This document shows, in pieces, positions 8,401-14,739 of a stretch of DNA of 22,698 bases. The notes beneath the pieces were generated by a model. The model was given only the letters and a program-made list of their open reading frames with translations. It was not told where the DNA came from and did not search any database. This DNA comes from Hondaea fermentalgiana (taxonomy: Eukaryota > Sar > Bigyra > Thraustochytrida > Thraustochytriidae): NCBI GenBank assembly GCA_014084085.1, contig NPFB01000179.1, positions 77,113 through 99,810 of the forward strand, written 5' to 3'. The number at the start of each line of letters is the position of its first letter. Position 1 is the first letter of the stretch. The position numbers and the translations under genes were made by a program.

Positions 8401-11400
8401 TACAAGACTGTCTCCGCAGCGCACTGAAAAAGCTAGGGCTCACTAGTCACGACCACGGCGGCCTTCTTAGCGTCGTTGCAGACGTTGGTGGCAGCGATGG
8501 GAAGAAGCGAACGTCTGAGGGCCAGGAGGTGCAAAAGGTTGCTCGACGCGCGACAAGTCTTTTCACCCAGCTCGAGCCATGGGCACTAACACGCGACCTG
8601 CGGCATCCTTCCAAGCAAAAGGAGGCGGAAACTGAGGGCGAGACCATTGTTGACCGCGTGAACAAGTCTTTTGCCGAGGCGCAGGCTCAGGAGGCTGAGG
8701 CACGGAAACATCTCGGAGAAGCATCTCGTTCTTCACCTTCTAAAGCTGTCCAGAAAACAGCCAAGTACGAGGACCTAGAGAACTTGCCCACGATCGTGAT
8801 TCTGTGCGAGAAGGGGCGCATGGGTGACACTTTTCCGCATTCGTTTCGCTTCCTTGACATCCGCCTGCGCTCATCAAAGACGTACTCGACCTTTGTACAA
8901 GAGTTCGGTCGCGTCTGCCGCTATCCAGGCCTTGACGACAGCAGTGCGGTAACCTTTGTGTTATCTGAAGAAAAGGGCTGGACGGCGCTTGAACATCAGC
9001 TCGAGCAATTCTTCAAGGATCCTGAAGTGAGAAGGTATTTTGCCAAAGGCGGGAGCTATGCCGTCTTGGATCCGGGCGGCGAGGTACGTTTCCACGCCGA
9101 TTCAGAGCTGCAGCTCAAGTCCAGTTTCCAAAAGGCCTGGGACAAACGCGATGATGGACGGGCGCGATTTGGCACGTGGACAGCAAAGCGCTATGTGCAT
9201 GTGCTCCCGACGGTGCTGATGAACGCAGAGAGATACAACGCGCAGCTGCAAAAGGCAATCGAGCACAAGTATCGTGATGCGGAAGGACGTCAGCGCATTG
9301 ATCAGTGCATTCCTGGTCCACTTGATCTGTATTTGTCTTCTGGGCCGAGACGCGCTGCCGCAGAATCTCGCCCTCGAGTTGAAATCAATGAAAAAGGAGA
9401 GCAGAAGGTCAAGAACCCGATGCATGGGATTGAGGCTTACCGATTAAGAAGTGCACAAACGAGTCGGCAAGCTACTCACTACGACAGCGAGCGCAGCGAT
9501 GGGCACGACAGCAAGCGCAGCGATGGTCACGACAGCAAGCGCAGCGATGGTGACGATCCACGTCGTCTCTTGCTCATGGCGCAGTGCCAGCAGGGCAAGA
9601 CCGGGACATACCTGCATTTCTTGCGTTTACTGAAGGAGCGCGTGGAGATTGCGATTCCAACACCTCCTGATGCCCTTCCGTTGGTTCCGCGGGCAGAGTG
9701 GACTCTGCCGCACTGGAGGAACCTCATTGTCAGCGCTCAATCGCCCGGCTTCCCAGCACTTAGGAGCTCCTACGCGATGCCTAAAAAGGGCCAATACCAC
9801 GCAAGTGTTTTACAACAACGCACGCTTGCGCTCATGCTTGCAAGTGAGAATGGATCTGGCTGGTACGAAGCATACTGCGGCTACTTGTTTGGCGAAGATG
9901 GCGAGGCTATTGTTTCGAGGGCGGGTCTTGACAAGATTGAAGTGCTTAGTAGGACAGTCGAAGAGCTCGGTGCTCCTTTTGATGGTTCTCGGTGTACGAA
10001 CTCTCAACTCGCATTGGACTGTGTCAACTTTGACGGACGGTTTTCTTCTGCCGAAGGAGATGCTCTCGCGAAGTCGTTTCTCGAAAGTAAACACAACACG
10101 GCTCAGCTTCGTGATATTTTGGACAAGCATGCAAAAAATTCAGGCACATCGTTGGGACATCGGGTACGCATTGCACGTGAGCACGTTCAACGTCAGCTCT
10201 GGGATGCCGGGTCTCGACGCGGACGCATGGATCAGCCTAAAGACGGCGGGGCGGACAGCTTTACGCAGTCAGAGACAGCAGCGAATGCGTATGAGAGCGT
10301 CGCTGCTCGATCTACATTATCAGGCTTTACCGATAAGCACCACCGCAAGCAGTACATGGTCAAGGATGTCAAGCTCGTAGACGAGGGCGTCTGTTTGTCT
10401 GTACCCTATGCTGGTTTTCATGGCCTGAACCTCGAAGAGGATGGCCGCAACATGCGGATCAAAGTCGGAGAGCACAAGCTCCTCAACGTGAGTCCGTCCT
10501 CGGAGACGCGACACACCATGAGAACGTTGGATGATGCCACATCCGTTCGTTGGGTGTTTGTGCCCTCTTACAACCGTGCTGGCGTCGCACTCGTGGACTA
10601 CGAAAAGGCGATACCCAGAGACGATCGCGGTAAGCCGACCATCGTCTGCATCGTGGTCCGAAGTGGCAAGCAATTCGATGACTACGTAGCGGCGTATGGT
10701 TCCGCTCATATTATTCTCAGTCTTCCGGCATCGATGGCGTCCAAGACTTTGGAAGGATCTCGCGTCTTCGCAGAACGAGGTGGCATTGGATATGCTCGGC
10801 TGTTCGTCCAGCTCGCGGCGCATCAGCTCGGCCTTCCCTGGGTCTGGATCCTCGACGACAATGTCGATGTGTGCTATGAGCGGAAGCTTGCGGACAAAGT
10901 CCCGGCAAATGCACTGAGCGCTCACCCAGATGCATGCACCTTCTCAACGGTTATGATAGGCGTCGAGAGTATTGTGCACAACGAGGATGAAGAACTCGCC
11001 GAAGCGCACAACCAGAAACGTCTGGAGAAGTGGAAGCCCGATGGGCCCGTGCTTCGGAAAAGACCAGCTCCTGAATTGAGCAATGAAAATGCACGTACCA
11101 AAGAGGAGCTGACAGCAGGTGCAGATCAGTACGGACTGATTGGGATCCGTCGTGACCCACGAGCCCGCCAAACAGAATCCGAGCATCCGTTCATGGTCAC
11201 GTATTCGGTGTACTCGTTCATCTACTTGAATGTCACGAGCACTGTGAACGCTGAGGTCTTTTTTCCGGTCAAGACGTTTTGGGAAGACGTGGAGTTCAAT
11301 CACCTGGTTGATGAGGCTGGCTTGGTCTGCCTCAAGGTGAATCGCTTCTTTCATCACAAAAAGAATCTCAAGCTGAGTGCGAGAAAGATCAGGGAGCACA

Positions 11401-13022
11401 CTGCCGACGATGTGTCCCCGCAGGAATTTGCGAACCTTACGGAGGCGCTGGATCATTTTGGCAAACTGAACGGGGGGTTGAGGCCGGCGCCACTCTGGTC
11501 GAACTTGGTGCCAGACCGTTTCGAGCAAGGCAAGCGATGGGCTGCGGAATTTTGGGATCGAATCTCTGGCAAGGCTGATGTGAGGCCCTCAAATGCTTTG
11601 CTAACGTGCTTTTTGGAGGTCTCCCAGGATGACGCAAATAATCGTATCGTATTGCGAACGGCTGGAGAATTGTCGAATCTGCTGCTCGTTGTCCGCGAGG
11701 AAGACATCGGTGCCTTTTCTGAGATTGCCGATGCAGACGATGGTATCAATCTCTTGGGCGGAAACAGGCAGCTCAAGATTTATCACAAGGCGCGAGTTGA
11801 GAATCCATTCTCACTGCAACTTTTCGTTGTTACTGAAGGTCTGACACCGAATCCTCATGAAAAAGCGAAGAAGCGAAAACGTGACCCCCCCCAAAAACCG
11901 CCTGTGAAGAAGCCAAAATCTGCCGGTATACCAATGGAAGAGGCGCGAGAGTTTCTTCGCGCTCAGCTTGAAGAGGCGCAAGCCAAAGATACGCGTCTTC
12001 CCGGGAAGTTTTACAGCCATGCGGCTGTCTTGTTGGAAAGCTGCGAAACCTGGGAGGATTTCGTGGCAAGCATCAGCTTCAGAGCGTTGCAGCAAAATAA
12101 GGTTTTGCCAGATGGTGAACAAGGAGAGATGAACAGCGCCATCAACACAATCAAGCAGAGGTTTATACGAGCGAAAAAAAGGTATGTGGAGCAGTCCACG
12201 CAACCAGGAGGAGTGCGCGCAGCTTCATCATCAATGACTCCGCCTCGACCCCGTCCAAAACCTCGCGATCCGTCCCTTGAAGTCGCGCGGGAGTCTATCG
12301 AGTCGTTCAAAGCCAATGACATGCGCCTTCCAGGAAAGTTCTACAGCCATGTGAGCGATTTGCTGGGAAGCTGCCGTGACATTTCAGACTTGCTGGGAAG
12401 GTTGACATACACAAACTTGCTGCAAGGCGAGATCTTGCCAAGTGGGGATCAGAAAGCCATGACCAAGGACATCAACAGCCTGAAAAGGAAAATCAACTAT
12501 GCGATGAAAAAAAAAACGTCTGGTCAGGACAAGGAAGCACAGGGTGGTCTTCCTGCCACATCGGTTTCGTCCCAGCAAGCAGTCGTCCCGTCTCCAGTTC
12601 CTGCACCTGCGACTCCATCAACACCACCGCGCAATTCAAGCTCACCGAGCCGACAGTCGAACGGCAATCCAATCGAGGCCGTGCGGGCTGCTGTCCTTGC
12701 ACAGCTCGTGGAATTTGAAAGCAAAGACGCACGTCTCCCAAAGAGATTCTATACTTACGCAAAAGAGAAACTGGAGACATCGACCACATTGGCAGAGTTT
12801 GTAAGTGCCACGAGTTTTCGGACTTTGCAGAAAGCTGGCATCTTACCGAGCGGTAAAGAGGAGGATATGGAAAAAGCCATCAATGCATTCTCGACGCAAC
12901 TTCCCCTTGATGGGTTCAAAGCCAAACGGAAGCGAGTTCGAGAGAATAGTGATGGTTCGGTGTCTCAAAACAAGAAACGGAAGTCTGATGACATACATTC
13001 CAATCGAGGCCGTGCGCGATGA
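5448..13022 (+). CDS. GREB1-like giant protein: permuted SF2 helicase plus TAGT-type glycosyltransferase
   Basis: A 2524-residue protein with no visible intron. Residues 1-400 are unrecognised and include an acidic stretch at about 225-250. Superfamily-2 helicase motifs follow: Ia-like FVVLTPNFNSLQSQ (412-425), II DECH (474-477), III SATP (506-509), V GRMGDTFP (1123-1130) and VI QEFGRVCR (1151-1158). The Walker A QQGKTG comes only afterwards (1381-1386), which is a circular permutation. A glycosyltransferase-like domain occupies roughly 1640-1990, with PSYNR (1706-1710), LDDNVD (1802-1807, GT-A DxD-like) and WEDVEF (1945-1950). A Lys/Arg-rich linker at about 2139-2160 could be a nuclear localisation signal. 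Three copies of an 80-residue helical repeat end the protein. From memory, GREB1 and its relatives pair cpSF2 with TAGT, proposed to glycosylate oxidised DNA bases. The ATG has G at -3 and +4, and an in-frame TAG lies 18 bp upstream. The ORF is certain. The family call is strong but from memory, and the substrate is inferred. Confidence 0.8.
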   Translation: MAIEGAKAQEGGSDRPLVLVLNASPATSFEEEVGNSPEALIALRNKVDIKALSQLLQVWWIAGAEEGDLTEIGLDDVTGLKRKYSNVQGLELFALCLSAVLDDPDSKLLEDVFGRQRARISLSPDNVCVANILRDLAAKSLSAQSRRNLKLLKLARFAPHFETLADSDDLQSQLHEELLQKYEPGTRIVLLRDASDASTQSVLFVFASKTAQNVRRLLKLGQKSQDEEDIKEEADDETIDDEDKTADRPVQIIFVVDSANEEVNGQEGTIELIRPRFEIDLERRQILAENLLTPEDAHAERAWEQVTREIASFGLPLVQDFRNHVSIQLDEERDRELDEEKEKPALMCAKLHVDSDAFQEQIALRQQIGMPQPDVAHPEQREVAKEVFCKAEKALFGTSNADWTSKFNSVSFVVLTPNFNSLQSQTANRVTRAKLEGGRVLKHTKVPHAAMDAHREWMEEEAKNLKTLFVIIADECHFAPTKDGAHDWLLNNPALDGENVLRLLVSATPQNVLSKTSRVANTNIVHWSKPASMYRSMDYYVETATWAVPNYVRPLRLAVKGENYDVDPRVFTHEGCAYRYPMHDYKAFCSVFNRRVHKELGPSLANELISVQGGKENLLLVVPRDVDLDFDENFDKKTGLLYWLGFNKYRAEFEEVRTNATKDGRNKYYRIGDKDPPKNVEKDIEKDGEKHVERDGEKESKICAPRFCDTDGKNNAVDCLPRRRQRVLKDEAFDVVRGLANRSFGKRGAAKRKQKGNRVAESTPLYDGHIIMADYLLSLTYLAVYRIDHGNLWVKDDRSDIFAPLEKNGVRRLALDDEKLKAFALHLGFADRVWAGVAHETDKEVGCFKIADGVEEASVQHLLKVLLEAIVRSAWSELSDLIDENKWQKTLTGRLDREWVEEAKSLAIAENHDTPTHWRIAWQYVVSEKLERNREDRTESQGNTSQSWYNETDRLLHDLLDVDPKYRTGRMAVVRVYETDENLSIQDCLRSALKKLGLTSHDHGGLLSVVADVGGSDGKKRTSEGQEVQKVARRATSLFTQLEPWALTRDLRHPSKQKEAETEGETIVDRVNKSFAEAQAQEAEARKHLGEASRSSPSKAVQKTAKYEDLENLPTIVILCEKGRMGDTFPHSFRFLDIRLRSSKTYSTFVQEFGRVCRYPGLDDSSAVTFVLSEEKGWTALEHQLEQFFKDPEVRRYFAKGGSYAVLDPGGEVRFHADSELQLKSSFQKAWDKRDDGRARFGTWTAKRYVHVLPTVLMNAERYNAQLQKAIEHKYRDAEGRQRIDQCIPGPLDLYLSSGPRRAAAESRPRVEINEKGEQKVKNPMHGIEAYRLRSAQTSRQATHYDSERSDGHDSKRSDGHDSKRSDGDDPRRLLLMAQCQQGKTGTYLHFLRLLKERVEIAIPTPPDALPLVPRAEWTLPHWRNLIVSAQSPGFPALRSSYAMPKKGQYHASVLQQRTLALMLASENGSGWYEAYCGYLFGEDGEAIVSRAGLDKIEVLSRTVEELGAPFDGSRCTNSQLALDCVNFDGRFSSAEGDALAKSFLESKHNTAQLRDILDKHAKNSGTSLGHRVRIAREHVQRQLWDAGSRRGRMDQPKDGGADSFTQSETAANAYESVAARSTLSGFTDKHHRKQYMVKDVKLVDEGVCLSVPYAGFHGLNLEEDGRNMRIKVGEHKLLNVSPSSETRHTMRTLDDATSVRWVFVPSYNRAGVALVDYEKAIPRDDRGKPTIVCIVVRSGKQFDDYVAAYGSAHIILSLPASMASKTLEGSRVFAERGGIGYARLFVQLAAHQLGLPWVWILDDNVDVCYERKLADKVPANALSAHPDACTFSTVMIGVESIVHNEDEELAEAHNQKRLEKWKPDGPVLRKRPAPELSNENARTKEELTAGADQYGLIGIRRDPRARQTESEHPFMVTYSVYSFIYLNVTSTVNAEVFFPVKTFWEDVEFNHLVDEAGLVCLKVNRFFHHKKNLKLSARKIREHTADDVSPQEFANLTEALDHFGKLNGGLRPAPLWSNLVPDRFEQGKRWAAEFWDRISGKADVRPSNALLTCFLEVSQDDANNRIVLRTAGELSNLLLVVREEDIGAFSEIADADDGINLLGGNRQLKIYHKARVENPFSLQLFVVTEGLTPNPHEKAKKRKRDPPQKPPVKKPKSAGIPMEEAREFLRAQLEEAQAKDTRLPGKFYSHAAVLLESCETWEDFVASISFRALQQNKVLPDGEQGEMNSAINTIKQRFIRAKKRYVEQSTQPGGVRAASSSMTPPRPRPKPRDPSLEVARESIESFKANDMRLPGKFYSHVSDLLGSCRDISDLLGRLTYTNLLQGEILPSGDQKAMTKDINSLKRKINYAMKKKTSGQDKEAQGGLPATSVSSQQAVVPSPVPAPATPSTPPRNSSSPSRQSNGNPIEAVRAAVLAQLVEFESKDARLPKRFYTYAKEKLETSTTLAEFVSATSFRTLQKAGILPSGKEEDMEKAINAFSTQLPLDGFKAKRKRVRENSDGSVSQNKKRKSDDIHSNRGRAR
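7485..7544 (+). repeat. In-frame tetrapeptide repeat (x-E-K/R-D/H/E)5
   Basis: Five tandem charged tetrapeptides (VEKD, IEKD, GEKH, VERD, GEKE) occupy residues 680-699 of the giant protein. They are encoded by a degenerate 12-bp repeat rich in GAAAAAGA. This is probably an expanded, solvent-exposed insertion between helicase motifs III and V. Confidence 0.85.
9483..9554 (+). repeat. Three 24-bp tandem repeats just before the Walker A motif
   Basis: Units at 9483-9506, 9507-9530 and 9531-9554 are nearly identical and each encodes D-S-[EK]-R-S-D-G-[HD]. They keep the frame and form a hydrophilic linker immediately before RRLLLMAQCQQGKTG. The array therefore sits at the junction between motif VI and the displaced Walker A segment. 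Confidence 0.9.
11931..12186 (+). repeat. C-terminal helical repeat, copy 1
   Basis: Copy 1 covers about residues 2162-2247 of the giant protein. Its pattern is an amphipathic helix, then KDTRLPGKFYSH, a helix with LLESC, DFVASISFRALQ, then LPDGEQ and AINTIKQRF, ending in AKKRY. About four helices are expected. I do not recognise the family. The basic C-terminal helix could contact nucleic acid, but that is an inference. Confidence 0.85.
12261..12518 (+). repeat. C-terminal helical repeat, copy 2
   Basis: Copy 2 covers about residues 2272-2357. It carries NDMRLPGKFYSH, a DLLG segment, the TNLLQGEILPSGDQ element and the helix INSLKRKINYAMKKK. A Pro/Ser/Thr-rich linker follows and contains the nucleotide string TCGTCCCAGCAAGC at 12567-12580. 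That string reappears after copy 4 at 13308-13321. Confidence 0.85.
12669..12908 (+). repeat. C-terminal helical repeat, copy 3
   Basis: Copy 3 covers about residues 2408-2487 and carries SKDARLPKRFYTYAKEKL, FVSATSFRTLQKAGILPSG and MEKAINAF. A Lys/Arg-rich tail follows (KAKRKRVRE, then NKKRKSDD) and the ORF ends at TGA 13020-13022. By hand alignment it is roughly 83% identical in nucleotides to copy 4, far closer than to copies 1 and 2. Confidence 0.88.
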
Positions 13023-13744
13023 TGTCCTTGCACAGCTCGTGGAATTCGAAGCTAAAGACGCACGTCTCCCAAGGAGACTCTATACTTACGCAAAGAAGAA
13101 ACTCAGAACATCTCAGAAATTGGCAAAGTTCGTGAGTGCCACGAGTTTCGGAGCCTTGCAGAGCGTTGACATCTTACCGAGCGGTGAACAGGAGAATATG
13201 AAAAAAGCCATTAATGCACTCAAGGGGAGATTATTTAAGGTGAAATTTAGAGACCTTAAAGAGCATGCGAAGGTGCAAGGCCGAGTGGTGAATGAGCCTC
13301 AGCAAACTCGTCCCAGCAAGCCAACGTCCCGGGCCCGGCTTTTGTAGACCGACGGGCGAAAACATCGACAACGGGCGAGCAGCTACCTGAGCGCACATCA
13401 AGGCCGCAGTCTGCAACCTCTTCCCGAGCAGATCGGCGGCATGCGGACCAACCCCCTTCGTCGAGCCAGAAACCTGGAGAGCTTCCAATGGGTCAAGTTC
13501 AAGGCATCATTCGTCCACTGCTGGACGACCAAGACTCGCGGCTGCCACCAAGGTTCTATGATCATGCAAAAAGTCTATTGCAGAAGTGTACGACTTACGG
13601 GGAGTTCAAAAGATCTCGTGGTCTTTCTTCTTGCAACGAGCGGGGATCCTGCAGTCCTCAGACGGCGACGAAGCGGTGTTAAAAAGGGCCATCAGCACTT
13701 TCAAGCAGAAGCTTGGTCGAGCGGTTGCCGGAAAGAAGAACTGA
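13000..13744 (+). pseudogene. Out-of-frame continuation of the giant gene with repeat copies 4 and 5
   Basis: Repeat copy 4 (13000-13236) starts IPIEAVRDDVLAQL in the frame shifted relative to the giant ORF, which ends at TGA 13020-13022 inside it. Its frame runs to TAG 13345-13347. Meanwhile the original frame reopens at about 13296 and encodes SSQQANVPGPAFVD, matching the linker after copy 2. It continues through a Pro/Ser linker into copy 5, with DDQDSRLPPRFYDHAKSLL from 13488. In copy 5 the repeat pattern jumps frame at or near an A4 run (13608-13611). It then continues as SFFLQRAGILQSSDGDEAVL to TGA 13742-13744. So the tail holds at least three frame changes. Explanations are a decayed 3' coding region, introns I cannot place, or sequencing indels. 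Confidence 0.75.
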
Positions 13745-14525
13745 CTGATTTTGAGCTGAGAGTGGTTTTACCAAATTATCAAAAAGAATCCATGAAAGAA
13801 TTTACAAATGATTGACTGTGGTTGCGCATTTGCAGTGCTGCAGACTGTCTGCGAACAGAAGGCAGACGAGATACCCTGCGGGTTGAAATCGAACCGCGAG
13901 CAGAAGTGTGGCGAGGTCACTGCGGTGGATTCTTCTTTGTAAAGCTGATCTGACGATTCTATTTGTGCAAGAAATAATCGAAAGCAAGTCCCAGCGACAG
14001 TAAGGACCAAGACTTTGACACTCGACGGGGAAAGGACTTGTAAGGTAGGTCTGATTCCACCTCTCTCGTGAATGTTACAGGTGAAAGAATTATAGAATTA
14101 GAGTGGCTCGAAGCAAGACGAATTTCTGTGCCTGGGTTATTCATACAGGTCTCATCGCAGAAGGTCGTCGCATCGACGAATATGCAAATCAAGAATTAGT
14201 GGACTGCCGTTGACTTTGAAGACTTGATTTGAATCCGTGACAGTTTTCGATTTCCTCTTCTTGCGATCCGTTCAATCACATGCTAAATACCTTAAAAACT
14301 AACAACCTGTTCGACAAGGCAAACTCCCCCAGCTTCGCGTCTCTTCTGGTGCTCTACATGCATGATTCAAGGTGAAGTTAAGATGACAGTGTCCCTGAAC
14401 GGGCAGACAGATTGTGATTCGACAACGCATGAAGCAGCAGCTACAGGGTGAAGCACATTTTCATCTCGACCGGACCGGTCGCGAACAATTGTTCCATTTC
14501 ACCCACAGCAGATATGACACGTGGC
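13745..14525. other. Gene-free spacer between repeat remnants
   Basis: Moderate-GC DNA like that of the giant gene. I find no conserved motif, no RNA gene and no clear copy of the C-terminal repeat. The short frames on both strands are unsupported. It may be the 3' UTR or decayed sequence. Confidence 0.45.
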
Positions 14526-14736
14526 GACGTTCGGATAGACGTGGTTCGGGAGCTTCTCGAGCCCGCGCTCAGAGATCAGGACTCACGCGTGCTATGAGGG
14601 TTATATGGTTCTGCGAGTTTGCTGGACAGCAGCATTTACGAAGAATTCAAATCTGCGCATGAGATCTCCTTGCTTAAAACGATTTGGACCGCTGGGTCAC
14701 CGGAAGGAAGATCTGAGTGCAACAAGAGCTTGCAAA
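14526..14736 (+). pseudogene. Degenerate sixth copy of the C-terminal repeat
   Basis: Reading in the giant gene's frame gives VVRELLEPALRDQDSRVL, then TGA at 14595-14597, then GLYGSASLLDSSIYEEFKSA. This matches copy 5 (LLDDQDSRLP, RFYDHAKSLL, YGEFK). The second half (TIWTAGSPEG) only weakly recalls the RAGILQSSDG element. The copy lies about 780 bp beyond the end of copy 5 with no clear linker, so it looks like a decayed remnant. Confidence 0.6.
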
Positions 14737-14739
14737 CAA

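Noticed and set aside
11931..14736. CRISPR-like array
   Set aside because: The repeats are protein-coding, diverged and about 250 bp or longer, not short identical repeats with spacers.
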